In this document: positions 45,635 to 55,885 of the stretch, one piece after another
Numbering within the stretch: position 1 is the stretch's first letter
Layout: every line of letters starts with the position of its first letter
Assembly: GCA_028687435.1 (NCBI GenBank)
Contig: JAQUAF010000020.1
Location: 1 to 64,000 of the forward strand
DNA from: Verrucomicrobiia bacterium
GTDB taxonomy: Bacteria; Verrucomicrobiota; Verrucomicrobiia; JABWAM01
Reading direction: 5' to 3'
Length of the DNA: 64,000 bases
Notes under the pieces: model-generated
Seen by the model: the letters and a program-made list of their open reading frames with translations, nothing else
Databases searched by the model: none
Told to the model about the DNA's origin: nothing
Translations under genes and position numbers: made by a program

Positions 45635-46546
45635 ATGCTCCGGCTGTCCGACGTTCAGGGTATGATCAAACTTCCATGCCTGCGGCAACAGTTTCTTTTT
45701 GCTCGCTCTCATGCGCCTATTTCCGCCCGGCGGCACCTGGTGACAAGAGAATGCGTGGCGCACAAGCACGATTTCGTGGAAATCGCCTCGGTTTGCTCGG
45801 GGGAGGGGCGTCACGAAACAATCCATGGCGAAACCCGGACCCGTCCGGGAGACGTTTATATTTTGAGGCCCGGGGCCTGGCATGCCTTCAGGAACTGCCG
45901 CCACTTGACGGTCTTCAACTGCCTTTTTGGCGCGGGGTTGTTGCGCAGGGAACTGGCCTGGACCCTCGAGGACCCGGCCATCAACTGGCTGCTATGGAGC
46001 GGCCCCTTGTCGCCGGAATGCCGGGGTGTCATGAGCCTTCATCTTTCGCCGGAAAAACTGACCCCCTGTCTGAAGCGGCTGGAATCTCTCGCCTGTTTGA
46101 ACAGGGACACGAATCCCGAAAGCCGGGTGGAACAGATCGGACAACTGGCGCTTTTTCTCGCCGCCCTGTCACGCGGCGCGGGAAAAAAACACCCCCGCCT
46201 GGCCAGGACGGAACACCGCCCCCACTCGGCGGTCACCCGGGCGGTGCAGCTCATGGAGGAAGACTTGAATCGCGACTGGAACCTTGGCGATCTGGCGGCA
46301 ACCCTGCGCATCCATCCCTCCTATCTTGCCCGGCTCTGCAAGGCGCAGTTGGGGCTTCCCCCCATGGCCTATTTCCTCAACCGGCGGATGGAAGGCGCCT
46401 CTGCGCTGCTGTTGCGCTCAAAAAAATCCGTATCGGAAGTCGCCTATCAATCCGGATGGAAAGACCCCAACTACTTTGCCCGTTGTTTTCGCCAACACTT
46501 CGGCCTCGCCGCCACCGAGTACCGGCGGCGTTTCGCGGAAAAGTAG
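45635..46546 (+). CDS. AraC-family transcriptional regulator 2
   Basis: The protein has 303 residues. A cupin sensing domain (about 20-120: AHKHDFVEIASVCSGEGRHE; RPGDVYILRPGAWHAF) is followed by a double HTH ending KKSVSEVAYQSGWKDPNYFA and FRQHFGLAATEYR. ATG 45662 is an alternative start. Divergent from the second UroD-like gene, like the pair at 29613-31833; the shared 124-bp gap should hold both promoters. Confidence 0.9.
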   Translation: MLRLSDVQGMIKLPCLRQQFLFARSHAPISARRHLVTRECVAHKHDFVEIASVCSGEGRHETIHGETRTRPGDVYILRPGAWHAFRNCRHLTVFNCLFGAGLLRRELAWTLEDPAINWLLWSGPLSPECRGVMSLHLSPEKLTPCLKRLESLACLNRDTNPESRVEQIGQLALFLAALSRGAGKKHPRLARTEHRPHSAVTRAVQLMEEDLNRDWNLGDLAATLRIHPSYLARLCKAQLGLPPMAYFLNRRMEGASALLLRSKKSVSEVAYQSGWKDPNYFARCFRQHFGLAATEYRRRFAEK

Positions 46547-46567
46547 AGGCGGGACAACGCCGCCATT

Positions 46568-47620
46568 TTACGCCGCCCCGGAAACCGCCTTCGTCCCGCC
46601 GGAAATAATCTGCAAATTTTTTTCCACAGCGGCAAGGATCCGTTTTTCAACCTCCGCGGGAGCGCCGCGGACATTGGCGCCGGCGGCCGCGGGATGCCCC
46701 CCGCCGCCAAACTGGCCGGCCAGGACATTGACATCCATGGCCGGAAGTTTTGAGCGCAGGCTGACGCGCACCAATTCCTGTTCCTTCATTTCCTCGAAAA
46801 TGACGGCCACCGTCACCGAGTCGATCCGCCGGATGTGGTCGATCATGCCCTCGCTGTCGCTGGATTGGGCGCCCGTGCGGGCGTACATTTCCTTGGTCAG
46901 CCATGCGTAACCGATCCGGTCGCCGGACGCGAACTTCACGGACTGCAAAACCTCCCTCAACAATCTGAACCGCGAAAGGGGAAAATTTTCGTAAGTCAGG
47001 CGCGACAGGCGTCCGACATCGATCCCCATTTCCATGAGCCTGGCAATCCGTTGAAAAGTGGCGGAAGTGACCGAGGAATACTGGAATGATCCGGTGTCGG
47101 TGCTGATGGCCACAAAAAGGCACTCGGCGGCTTCCCGGGATATGGGCATGTGAACCGCGCGCATCAGGTCGAAAAGAATTTCCCCGCAGGCCGCATAGGA
47201 CCGCCCCACAAAAACCAAGTCGCCGAACCCCGGATTACTGACATGATGATCGATGTTGATAATGGGCGACTTGGAATCCGAGGAAAGCGGAATGCGCCCG
47301 ACACGCTCAAGACTGGCGGTATCCACCACAATGCGCGCGTCAAAACGGTCCGAAGGAGGCAGACCGCTTTCGATCCATTCCGTTCCAGGCAAAAACCGGT
47401 AGCGATTGGCAACCGGATGGGGATTCCACAGGACAACCTCCTTGTTCAAAGCTTTCAAGGAGTGCGCCAGGGCCAGCATGGAACCATAGGCGTCCCCGTC
47501 CGGCCGAATATGGGACAGCACCAGAAACCGCCGCCCCATATCGATCGTCCAACGGAACTTGTCCGCGAACTCGTCCATGTTGGGCAGTTCGACCGGCTTG
47601 CTGGGGATGTTGGGTTCCAT
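46568..47620 (-). CDS. nrnA: DHH-family NrnA-type phosphoesterase (nanoRNase/pAp phosphatase)
   Basis: The protein has 350 residues, a normal NrnA length. Metal-binding motifs are in order: SHIRPDGDAYGS (about 36), VVDTASLERVGR (about 98), NIDHHVSN (about 122) and a C-terminal DHHA1 domain with GGGGHPAAAGA (about 308). NrnA degrades 2-5-mer RNAs and dephosphorylates 3'-phosphoadenosine 5'-phosphate. It follows the small helical gene by 27 bp on the same strand. Confidence 0.92.
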   Translation of the reverse strand: MEPNIPSKPVELPNMDEFADKFRWTIDMGRRFLVLSHIRPDGDAYGSMLALAHSLKALNKEVVLWNPHPVANRYRFLPGTEWIESGLPPSDRFDARIVVDTASLERVGRIPLSSDSKSPIINIDHHVSNPGFGDLVFVGRSYAACGEILFDLMRAVHMPISREAAECLFVAISTDTGSFQYSSVTSATFQRIARLMEMGIDVGRLSRLTYENFPLSRFRLLREVLQSVKFASGDRIGYAWLTKEMYARTGAQSSDSEGMIDHIRRIDSVTVAVIFEEMKEQELVRVSLRSKLPAMDVNVLAGQFGGGGHPAAAGANVRGAPAEVEKRILAAVEKNLQIISGGTKAVSGAA

Positions 47621-47647
47621 GCGTCTGGAAATCCGGCGGTGGAAGGA

Positions 47648-47908
47648 TCAGATTTTTTTCAATCCGCTGCGGATGCGAGTGGCGCCATCCTGAACGGCTT
47701 TCTCCAAATGATCCGCCGCCTTGCCGATCAAAATCGCGGCCCTGCGCTTGAAAATCTGCCGGACCTCGGCGGTTTCATCCGCCCCCTTCACCACCCCTCG
47801 TTTGAGCAAATCCGCCGCCTGATCGATAAAATCAAGGGCGCAATTGACCAGTTCATCATCCTTCTTGGAAGGATTCTTGCTCTTTTTCGTCCTGTTGCTT
47901 GAAGCCAT
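47648..47908 (-). CDS. small basic helical protein of unknown function
   Basis: The protein has 86 residues from ATG 47908, with GGAG five bases upstream. Lys-rich N-terminus, then two amphipathic helices (VNCALDFIDQAADLLKRGVV; AAILIGKAADHLEKAVQDGA). The frame extends to 48133 but lacks support. It is first in an operon with nrnA. No family recognised. Confidence 0.65.
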   Translation of the reverse strand: MASSNRTKKSKNPSKKDDELVNCALDFIDQAADLLKRGVVKGADETAEVRQIFKRRAAILIGKAADHLEKAVQDGATRIRSGLKKI

Positions 47909-48026
47909 ATGATCTCCTTTTCCCAGCACCCTACCGGAGCCGCCCCGTGTCGTCAAACGCCTTTGTGCCTCCCCCAAAAAGCCTTCCACTTCGGATCGTT
48001 CCATCGGCACCAGTCCGTTCGAGGCG

Positions 48027-48283
48027 ATGGACGGAGTGAAGAAATACCTTCGAGAAAAGGGGTAGCGATCGAGCGGCTGGAGTATCAGGGATGGCGGATC
48101 AACTCCGAAGGAGCCGGGGCCAAGGTGCTGCATCCGGACTTCACCTTACTGAAACAGGCACTGGCGAATCCGCAGGGCGGCGAGATGTGCCTTCCGGAAC
48201 GTGCGGATACCTGCATTCTCGACGGCATCGTGGTGCTGATCCTGCGTCCGAGCCGCGAGCAGGACAGTTTGCCAGGTTTTTGA
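48027..48283 (+). pseudogene. unidentified gene fragment with a G-tract frameshift
   Basis: From ATG 48027 the plus strand reads MDGVKKYLREKG and stops at TAG 48063-48065. One base shifted, it continues as VAIERLEYQGWRINSEGAGA, HPDFTLLKQALANPQGGEMC, LPERADTCILDGIVVLIL and ends at 48283. Loss of one G from the AAGGGG tract explains the break. The reading frame may begin further upstream (about 47988). The protein, about 86 codons when joined, is not recognised. It is oriented against both neighbours. Confidence 0.5.
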
Positions 48284-48294
48284 CGGACAACATT

Positions 48295-50592
48295 TCATCC
48301 GCGCGCAGTTGGATCCAAAGGATTCAGTTTCACACCAATGCCGGAAAACGCCGCCTTGATGGCGCCGGCCAGTTCTTGATCCTTTGTAAAAAACACCATC
48401 TGCCAATGGGTTTCGCTCCGGCACCGGGCAAGCATGGTCAAGACACCCCGGCGGCGGTCGTCGTCGAGGGAATGAAATGGTTCGTCAAAGACCAGAACCC
48501 CGTTTTCCCAGCCTGCCTTTTTTGCCAGGGCAATCCGCGCAGCCAGCACAAAACAGTCGCGGGTCCCGCCGGAGAGAAGATCAAGTTTCCGTTCTTTTCC
48601 GGAGGCATCTTCGACGCGAACATCCTTTTCCGCCAAACGTCCTATTTCAACCTTCCTGCCATGCCCCAGCGCAATTTCCAGTTCAACCGCCATCGTCCTG
48701 CCAAGGTCCTTGAGCGCCTTGCCGGCATTTTCTTCAACACCCCCAAACAGGGTCGCGGCCAAAGCCGCAGCCCTCTTGTCCAGTCTTCGACGCTCAAGCT
48801 CCCTGTTGATCCCGGCCATCCGTCTTTCGTCATCAAGAATCCGCCCGGGAATCCCCCCAAGGGATCCAATCATGAGTTTTCTATCTCCCTCATGTTTCAA
48901 TTGAAGTTGATTGATGGCCGACTGGATCGTTTTCACATGATCTTCCGCCGCGCCGGCATCATGGCGCAGTTTCCGCACATCCGGTTCCGGCATGGGCGCA
49001 CGAGCAACATCACGCTGATCAAAATCGGCCAGCCTTCTCCTCACCTCGAACTGGAGTTGCCGGATGCCGGAAACCTGCATTTCAACACACAAACGGCCTG
49101 TTTTTTCCGCATTTGATTTCCGTTGCTCAATCAACTGCCTGCGAACGGCAGCCTGGCGGACAAAATCATCCCGGCTTTTTACCTTGTGCCGGACCAGCCA
49201 TGACTCCTTTTTTTCCTTTGCCTTGATGCATGATTCCCTTGCCCTGCGAATTTCGGTTTCAAGATCCTTGATTCTGGCCCGGTCCTCCCTTTCCCGTTCT
49301 TCAATTGCAGCAGGAAGCCCGGCGGCCTTCTGGGCTTCAATTTTACGGCCAAGAATAAATTCCTGCAATCCCCCCATCGTTTCAACAACCGGCGCCGCGC
49401 CCGGCACGGAATTGATCCAATCGTCGCGAAATCTCGCGACATCATCCGCCTCCCCATTGCTGCGGAACGTCCGTTTGTCCTTCCGTGAAAAAACAAAACA
49501 TGCAACCCCGAGCGCCGCGCATGCCACGGCGGCAACCCCTTTGGACATCATTCCGGGAAGCGCCACTGCAAGGGTTGCTCCAAGAATGATCATTGTCGCG
49601 CCGGCAATCAGAAGCCCCATGTCCCGCCGGATTCCCTCCGGCCTTGAAGACCGTTCCATGAACAACGCCATGTCCCCCAAAATCCTGCCTGCGGTCCCGA
49701 CAACCTGCCGGGCCTCAGCCGCCTGCCGGCATGCGTCACGTTTTTCAGCATCAATTTTCTCCGCCTTTTCAAGCAACTCTTCACGTTGCCCCTCCATCCG
49801 GGCAACCTGCCCGGCCAGCCGGTCCTCATCTTCCTTGCAACAATCAAATTCCACAAGGGATTGTTCGTCCGCAAAATCCACGCTTTCCTCAATTTCCTTT
49901 TCCATCTTTTCCGCCTCGGCAATGAGAAGGCTGGCCTCCTCAAGCCTCCGGCGTTGCCGGGCTTCATCCTGCGCGGCACAACGCATCTTGAGTTCTTCGG
50001 ATTTTATCTGCGCTTTTGACAGTTCCTCCCTCCTCAGATCGATTTCCTTCTTGAGATCGTGAAGCGCCTGTTCCCTTCCCAGAATGTCACGTCGTTCATT
50101 TTTGTCCTTGTTCAACCGCTCCGTCAACACCCGCAACTCTTCCTCAAGTTCCTTGATCTCCCGGTTGTGCCTTAGCGTGAGATTGTCGCCGGCCAGGTCG
50201 TTCAATATCTTGATCAACCGGGCATGGTCGATGCCGCCTGAAAACAGGCGGCTCTTGACCTTTTGCATCCATCCGGCGTCATCGGAAATATCATAACGGA
50301 CATCCCCTCCGCGGATGGCAAAAAAACCGTCAAATTCGTCGATGGAAATGAGCCCGGGCCGTTCCCCATCGGTTTCGATCTCCGCTGAACGGTCCTCCCC
50401 GTATCGCTCATGAAGCATGGATGACTTTTTGCGGTCGCGCCGTCCGTCAATACTGCACAGCGCCTGCCTCAAGGCGTCGAAAATCGTGGTCTTGCCCGCC
50501 TCGTTGGGTCCGCAAAAAACCGTGATTTGATCAAATTCAAATCTCCGGTCGGGAAACTTCCCGTAGTTTTTGAGCGAAAGGGAGCGAATCAT
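48295..50592 (-). CDS. YhaN/SbcC-like ATPase with membrane-spanning coiled coil
   Basis: The protein has 765 residues from ATG 50592, which overlaps the upstream stop by 4 bp. Walker A is GPNEAGKTT (about 28-36), signature LSGGTRDCFVLAA (about 687) and Walker B VLVFDEPFHSLDDD (about 712). Two long coiled-coil arms (about 150-320 and 410-620) are interrupted by two adjacent hydrophobic helices (about 325-370, IILGATLAVALPGM and later). This matches YhaN, the membrane-linked relative of Rad50/SbcC. With the adjoining phosphoesterase it should form an SbcCD-like nuclease complex. Confidence 0.85.
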   Translation of the reverse strand: MIRSLSLKNYGKFPDRRFEFDQITVFCGPNEAGKTTIFDALRQALCSIDGRRDRKKSSMLHERYGEDRSAEIETDGERPGLISIDEFDGFFAIRGGDVRYDISDDAGWMQKVKSRLFSGGIDHARLIKILNDLAGDNLTLRHNREIKELEEELRVLTERLNKDKNERRDILGREQALHDLKKEIDLRREELSKAQIKSEELKMRCAAQDEARQRRRLEEASLLIAEAEKMEKEIEESVDFADEQSLVEFDCCKEDEDRLAGQVARMEGQREELLEKAEKIDAEKRDACRQAAEARQVVGTAGRILGDMALFMERSSRPEGIRRDMGLLIAGATMIILGATLAVALPGMMSKGVAAVACAALGVACFVFSRKDKRTFRSNGEADDVARFRDDWINSVPGAAPVVETMGGLQEFILGRKIEAQKAAGLPAAIEEREREDRARIKDLETEIRRARESCIKAKEKKESWLVRHKVKSRDDFVRQAAVRRQLIEQRKSNAEKTGRLCVEMQVSGIRQLQFEVRRRLADFDQRDVARAPMPEPDVRKLRHDAGAAEDHVKTIQSAINQLQLKHEGDRKLMIGSLGGIPGRILDDERRMAGINRELERRRLDKRAAALAATLFGGVEENAGKALKDLGRTMAVELEIALGHGRKVEIGRLAEKDVRVEDASGKERKLDLLSGGTRDCFVLAARIALAKKAGWENGVLVFDEPFHSLDDDRRRGVLTMLARCRSETHWQMVFFTKDQELAGAIKAAFSGIGVKLNPLDPTARG

Positions 50593-51716
50593 CCGCAACC
50601 TCCTGATTGCTGGATCAATCCAACCAGCTCTTTCAGACCAATTTGACGCGCCCTCATCCAGAGTTCCTCATCCGCCCCGTGTTCCATATCATGCCGCCTT
50701 TTCCACTCAGCAAGGAATTCTTTTGCCAACGGGTGGCTCGAGATGCCCGCAAGCGGCTGCACCTCGCTGCGATCAACATCAAGCCTGCGCACAAGGGAGC
50801 CGCATTCGTATTTCTCCCTGATCCGGCGTTCCAGCTCACCCACCCGGTTTTCATCATCAACCACACCGCTCAAACGCAGGCATATCCAATCCTCGGGACG
50901 CCATTTGCCGGAAATGCCCTCCAAATCGTCACAACCGCCGTCGAGTTGCAGGGCAAGATCATGGATGCGGAATTCTCCGGCTGATTTCAGCGGACGAAAT
51001 TCATGTTTCACTCCATTGTCAATGCGAAGCACACACACCCCATGTTGTCCCGTTTCGCCTTTTCGGAACACACGGGCCGATCCCGGGTAACAAAGGCAGG
51101 TTCCGCCCGTTTTTTGTTCCTTGCGCCCATGGATGTGTCCCAATGCGGCATAGGCAATTTCGAAGCGGTTGAAAAGATCAGGATCAAGCACGCCCGCTTT
51201 TTCGCCTTCATCTTCGGCGGGGCCGGTGTAGATGTCCATGCCGGCCACCAATCCATGCGCCAAGGCGATGCGAACCGGGGTTTGCCGGGAAGGCACAGCC
51301 CAATCACCATACCCGTCGCATGAAACCTGGTGGGGAATGCAAAGAACCTCGACACCCTCAATGACCACCAATTGAAAAGGATGTTCCCTGGATTGTTCAA
51401 CAACCCTGACATCACGTCCGAGATCATAATCCTTGATGGAACGGCCATTGCCTCCATGCGCCTCGTGATTGCCCGCAATGAAAATCACGTTGCAGTTTTC
51501 CGGAAGAGTCGCGATGCGGTCGCGAAATTCCTTGCGCAGTCCCGCATTTTCAATATCGCCAAAAGAGTCGAATAAATCGCCGCAGAACAGCACGGCTGAT
51601 GCGTTTTCATCACGCGCAAGGCTCATCACTTCATCGAGAACCGCGAGACCGTAAATCCGCCCCGGAGTATTTGCCGCGGAAAGATGCAGATCGGCGCAAT
51701 GAATGAAGACAGGCAT
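50589..51716 (-). CDS. YhaO/SbcD-like metallophosphoesterase
   Basis: The protein has 375 residues from ATG 51716. Calcineurin-type motifs: IHCADLHLS (1), FCGDLFDSF (2), IAGNHEAHGG (3), ALAHG and LGHIHGRKE (4-5), all in the first 210 residues. A C-terminal capping domain follows. It partners the YhaN-like ATPase whose gene it overlaps by 4 bp. The longer frame to 51740 lacks support. Confidence 0.88.
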   Translation of the reverse strand: MPVFIHCADLHLSAANTPGRIYGLAVLDEVMSLARDENASAVLFCGDLFDSFGDIENAGLRKEFRDRIATLPENCNVIFIAGNHEAHGGNGRSIKDYDLGRDVRVVEQSREHPFQLVVIEGVEVLCIPHQVSCDGYGDWAVPSRQTPVRIALAHGLVAGMDIYTGPAEDEGEKAGVLDPDLFNRFEIAYAALGHIHGRKEQKTGGTCLCYPGSARVFRKGETGQHGVCVLRIDNGVKHEFRPLKSAGEFRIHDLALQLDGGCDDLEGISGKWRPEDWICLRLSGVVDDENRVGELERRIREKYECGSLVRRLDVDRSEVQPLAGISSHPLAKEFLAEWKRRHDMEHGADEELWMRARQIGLKELVGLIQQSGGCG

Positions 51717-52164
51717 GCGCACCAATCTAAAATAATCCAATCTTCCTTTTCAAGGAATCTAGCCAGCCTTCTTTTGAATACCAAAGATTTCTCTCCAAAT
51801 ACCTTGCATGTAAAAACGGGCATGAACAGGTTTCATGAAAAGAGCCGCGCAGTGCAACATGGCTCTGCCAAACCTAAAATGCGCTAGGTTGGAGCAAATC
51901 ATAGGTGGTGGGAATACACCCAACATATCCGTTATACTCTTTTTTATTTTTAACGCAAGTCTTTCTTGTGCAACGAGTTGCAAATATCTTTCACCATCCA
52001 TCCGCCGCATTGGAAGGGCCCCTGCATCCGTCTCTTTTCCGGCCCAAAACAGCCACCCCCCCCTGACTTTTGCCGGCCAGTCCTTCCCAATCTGAAAAAC
52101 CCATTCAAGATTCCATGGGTTTTGAGGTTGACCGGGCCGGACTTTCAACGCAAAAAGGGGGTCT
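51717..52164. other. intergenic region between yhaO-like and fabG
   Basis: About 450 bases. A minus-strand frame (51759-52319) crosses it and runs into fabG antisense; I see no family motif and treat it as a shadow. An AT-rich tract (51920-51960, containing TTATACT) could hold a promoter for fabG. Confidence 0.4.
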
Positions 52165-52911
52165 ATGAAGCTTGATCTGACCGGAAAAATCACATTGGTG
52201 ACAGGCGCCGGACGCGGCATCGGGCAGGCCATTGCGTTGGCTTTTGCCCGGGCGGGGTCCGATGTGGCTTGTGTGGAACTCAACGAGTCCTTCTGCGAGG
52301 AAACGGTGAAAAAGATCACCGAACTGGGCCGAAAAGCCCTCCCCTATGCCGCCAATGTCGGCAAATCCGAGGAGGTGAACAAGGCCGTGGATAAGGCCCT
52401 CGCGGAATTCGGACGGATCGACAATCTGGTCAACAACGCCGGCATCACCCGCGACGGACTGCTCATGCGCATGTCGGACGAGGACTGGAACGCCGTGCTC
52501 GACACCAACCTCAGCGGAACGTTTTATTTCATCCGCGCTCTGAGCCGCTCCATGGCCAAGCAGCGCAGCGGTTGCATCGTGAACATCGCCTCCATCATCG
52601 GACGGATCGGCAATGCCGGCCAGGCCAACTATTCGGCTTCCAAGGCCGGTGTCATCGCCCTGACCAAGACGGTGGCCAAGGAATTTGCCTCGCGCAATAT
52701 CACTTGCAACGCCATCGCCCCCGGTTTCATCAAAACCAAAATGACCGACGCCCTCAAGGAGGATGTCCGGGCGAAAATGCTGGAACACGTGCCCCTGTCG
52801 CGTCTCGGAACAGCCGAGGACGTGGCCAACGCAGCCCTCTTCCTATCCAGTCCCGCCGCCTCCTACATCACCGGACAGGTGCTGACCGTGGACGGCGGAA
52901 TGGTGATGTAG
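52165..52911 (+). CDS. fabG: 3-oxoacyl-ACP reductase
   Basis: The protein has 248 residues. SDR motifs: cofactor loop TGAGRGIGQAIA, NNAG at about 90, catalytic Ser in NIASIIGR, and Tyr/Lys in YSASKAG (about 155). The C-terminal TVDGGMVM is typical of FabG. NADPH-dependent reduction of 3-oxoacyl-ACP in fatty-acid synthesis, cytoplasm. A strong GGGGG lies before the ATG. Other fab genes are absent here. Confidence 0.92.
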   Translation: MKLDLTGKITLVTGAGRGIGQAIALAFARAGSDVACVELNESFCEETVKKITELGRKALPYAANVGKSEEVNKAVDKALAEFGRIDNLVNNAGITRDGLLMRMSDEDWNAVLDTNLSGTFYFIRALSRSMAKQRSGCIVNIASIIGRIGNAGQANYSASKAGVIALTKTVAKEFASRNITCNAIAPGFIKTKMTDALKEDVRAKMLEHVPLSRLGTAEDVANAALFLSSPAASYITGQVLTVDGGMVM

Positions 52912-52987
52912 ATTGGCAGATTGATCTCAACGCAGGCACAGAAAGACTGAAGGGTGGATTTCACTTCAGCCTTCAGTCCGGCGGCGC

Positions 52988-55675
52988 CTATCCCAGCAAC
53001 TGGCGGAGGACATAGGGCAGGATTCCGCCGTGCCGGTAGTATTCCACCTCGATCGGCGTGTCGATGCGCAGCTTCAACGCCACCTTTTGGGAGGCGCCGT
53101 TGGCGCGGTGAATGACAAGGGTGGCGTCCTGCAAGGGGCGCGGATTTTCCAAATCCGGCAGATCGAAGGTTTCCGATCCATCCAGCTTGAGCGTCTCCGC
53201 CGTGACTCCCTCGGGCAACTGCAACGGCAGAATTCCCATGCCCACGAGGTTCGACCGGTGAATACGCTCGAAACTCCGGGCAATCACCGCGCACACGCCC
53301 AATAATTTGGTTCCCTTGGCCGCCCAATCGCGTGAACTGCCCATGCCATAATCGATGCCCGCCATGATGATCAGCGGCGTTCCCTCCTGACGATACCGCA
53401 CTGCGGCATCGTAAATCGACAAATTCTCTCCCGAAGGATGATGCCTGGTCACCCCACCCTCGGTGCCCGGCGCCATCAAATTCTTGATCCGCACATTGGC
53501 AAACGTGCCCCTGGTCATCACCCGGTCGTTGCCCCGCCGGGCGCCATAACTGTTGAAATCCTGCGAAGACACCCCCTGCGCCGCCAGGTATCGCCCCGCC
53601 GGAGATGCGCCCTTGATGTTCCCCGCCGGCGAAATGTGATCGGTCGTCACCGAATCGCCAAACAATCCCAACAGCCGGGCATTTCTGATTTCCTCCATCC
53701 TGCCGGGTTGCAACGAGAAATTCTCAAAAAACGGCGGCTCCTGAATATAAGTCGATGCCTCATCCCAGACGTAAACATCCCCCTTGGGTGAAGGCACCTC
53801 ATTCCACATGGGGTTGCGGCGGGCAAAATCCCGGTAAGCCCGCTCAAAAGCCCCCGGGTCCATCGCCGCTCTCAAACATTCGCGGATTTCCTCCAGAGTC
53901 GGCCAGATGTCATGCAGATAAACCGAGCGTCCCTGGGAATCATGCCCCAAAGGTTCGGTGGGCAAATCAATGTCCACCCGCCCCGCCAGGGCAAACGCCA
54001 CCACCAACGGGGGAGACATCAGGAAGTTCGCCTTGATCAGCGGATGCACCCGCGCCTCGAAATTGCGGTTGCCGGAAAGCACGGACGCCGTCACCAAATC
54101 CTTCTGGGTCACGGTCTGCTCCACTCCGGTCTCCAAAGGCCCCGAATTGCCAATGCAAGTCGCACAACCGTAAGCCACAGTCTGAAAACCCAGCTTGTCG
54201 AGACAGTCCTGCAACCCGGTCTTTTGCAAATACTCTGTCGCCACCCGCGAACCCGGCGCAAGCGAAGTCTTCACATGCGACGGAACCTTCACCCCCTTCT
54301 CCACGGCTTTTTTGGCCAGCAACCCGGCCGCCAGCATCAGCGACGGACTGCTGGTGTTGGTGCAGCTTGTGATGGAAGCGATCAACACGCTGCCATGCCG
54401 CAGCATGGCCTTTTGCCCCTGGACAGTAACCGGACACGTCCGATCCAATTCATCCGGCGTCTTGCCATAACCGCCTTCGGATACGGGTTTTTGGAAAATC
54501 TCCACCCACTTTTCCTTCACCGAGGAAATCTCGATCCGGTCCTGCGGCCGTTTGGGTCCCGCCACGCTCGGGCGGACGCTCCCCAGATCCAGATCCAAAT
54601 CCGCGCTGTATTCCACCTGTCCCTTTGCCGGCATTCCAAACATCCCCTGGGCGCGATAATACGCCTCGTACAACTCGCAAAGTTCCGCGCTGCGCCCCGT
54701 CTCCCGCAGATATTTCACGTTCTCGCCGTCCATCGGAAAAAATCCCATCGTGGCCCCATACTCCGGCGCCATGTTGGCCACCACCGCCCGGTCCACCAAC
54801 GGCAAAGCCTCGGCGCCAGAACCGTAAAATTCCACGAATTTCCCCACCACCTTCGCCTTGCGCAGCAGTTGGGTGACCGTCAAAGCCAGATCCGTGGCCG
54901 TCACGCCCTCGCCCAGCTTTCCGGTCATGCGCACGCCAACCACATCAGGCGTCAGAAAATAAAGCGGCTGCCCCAGCATGCTGGCCTCGGCCTCAATGCC
55001 GCCCACGCCCCACCCCACAATGCCAAAACCATTGATCATCGTGGTGTGCGAATCCGTGCCCACCAGCGTGTCGGGATGACAGATCCCGTCCTTTTCCAAC
55101 ACACCCCGCGCGAGAAATTCCAGATTCACCTGGTGAATGATCCCGATTGCGGGCGGAATCACCCGGAAGGTCTTGAACGCCTGCGTTCCCCATTTCAGGA
55201 ACTGATACCGCTCCCGGTTGCGCTGAAATTCCATGCGAAGGTTTTTATCAAAAGCGTCCTCGCTTCCGGCAAAATCGATCTGGACCGAATGATCGATCGT
55301 CAGATCCACCGGCGCAATCGGTTCGATCACCCGGGGATCGCGCCCCAGCCGCGCCACCGCCGAACGCATGGCCGCCAAATCCACCAACAACGGCACTCCG
55401 GTGAAATCCTGCAAAATGATCCGCGCCACCACAAAAGGAATCTCGTCTTTCCGCTCCGCCCTGGCGCCCCAATTGGCCAGGCGGCGGACATCCGCCTCGG
55501 CAATCCTCTTGCCGTCGCAATTGCGCAACACCGATTCCAAAACAATCCGGATGCTTGCCGGCAGCCTGCCGATCGGACCGACGCCCTTCTTCTCCAACTC
55601 CGGCAACGAAAAATACCGCCGTTCACCGGCAACATTCAGTTTGCGCAACACGCCAAAAGGATCGGGATGATTCAT
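52988..55675 (-). CDS. acnA: aconitate hydratase, AcnA type
   Basis: The protein has 895 residues, a normal AcnA length. The three Fe-S cysteines lie in ITSCTNTS and [11 protein letters not shown] (about 435-510). Other landmarks are [25 protein letters not shown] and, in the swivel domain, RGTFANVR and [12 protein letters not shown]. It interconverts citrate and isocitrate in the TCA cycle and binds a 4Fe-4S cluster. Convergent with fabG across 76 bp. Confidence 0.97.
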   Translation of the reverse strand: MNHPDPFGVLRKLNVAGERRYFSLPELEKKGVGPIGRLPASIRIVLESVLRNCDGKRIAEADVRRLANWGARAERKDEIPFVVARIILQDFTGVPLLVDLAAMRSAVARLGRDPRVIEPIAPVDLTIDHSVQIDFAGSEDAFDKNLRMEFQRNRERYQFLKWGTQAFKTFRVIPPAIGIIHQVNLEFLARGVLEKDGICHPDTLVGTDSHTTMINGFGIVGWGVGGIEAEASMLGQPLYFLTPDVVGVRMTGKLGEGVTATDLALTVTQLLRKAKVVGKFVEFYGSGAEALPLVDRAVVANMAPEYGATMGFFPMDGENVKYLRETGRSAELCELYEAYYRAQGMFGMPAKGQVEYSADLDLDLGSVRPSVAGPKRPQDRIEISSVKEKWVEIFQKPVSEGGYGKTPDELDRTCPVTVQGQKAMLRHGSVLIASITSCTNTSSPSLMLAAGLLAKKAVEKGVKVPSHVKTSLAPGSRVATEYLQKTGLQDCLDKLGFQTVAYGCATCIGNSGPLETGVEQTVTQKDLVTASVLSGNRNFEARVHPLIKANFLMSPPLVVAFALAGRVDIDLPTEPLGHDSQGRSVYLHDIWPTLEEIRECLRAAMDPGAFERAYRDFARRNPMWNEVPSPKGDVYVWDEASTYIQEPPFFENFSLQPGRMEEIRNARLLGLFGDSVTTDHISPAGNIKGASPAGRYLAAQGVSSQDFNSYGARRGNDRVMTRGTFANVRIKNLMAPGTEGGVTRHHPSGENLSIYDAAVRYRQEGTPLIIMAGIDYGMGSSRDWAAKGTKLLGVCAVIARSFERIHRSNLVGMGILPLQLPEGVTAETLKLDGSETFDLPDLENPRPLQDATLVIHRANGASQKVALKLRIDTPIEVEYYRHGGILPYVLRQLLG

Positions 55676-55885
55676 GTAAAAATGGAGTTTAAAAAAATCA
55701 TGCCTGCATGGCTTTCAGCCTTGCCGGGCAGGATGGAAAATCAAAGTCTAATCGCTGTTTTCCGGATGTCGAGGGAGATTTGACTGACATTTCCATGGAA
55801 AAGGGAGGATAAAGAGGACCGTGCGTTTTGCAATCTTCAGACTTTAGTCTTTAGCCTTCGCCCCCCCCCTGCTATCAGTTGGCGC

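Noticed and set aside
51759-52319. 186-codon minus-strand frame entering fabG
   Set aside because: Its upstream part is antisense to fabG, no motif is recognised, and no start site is supported.
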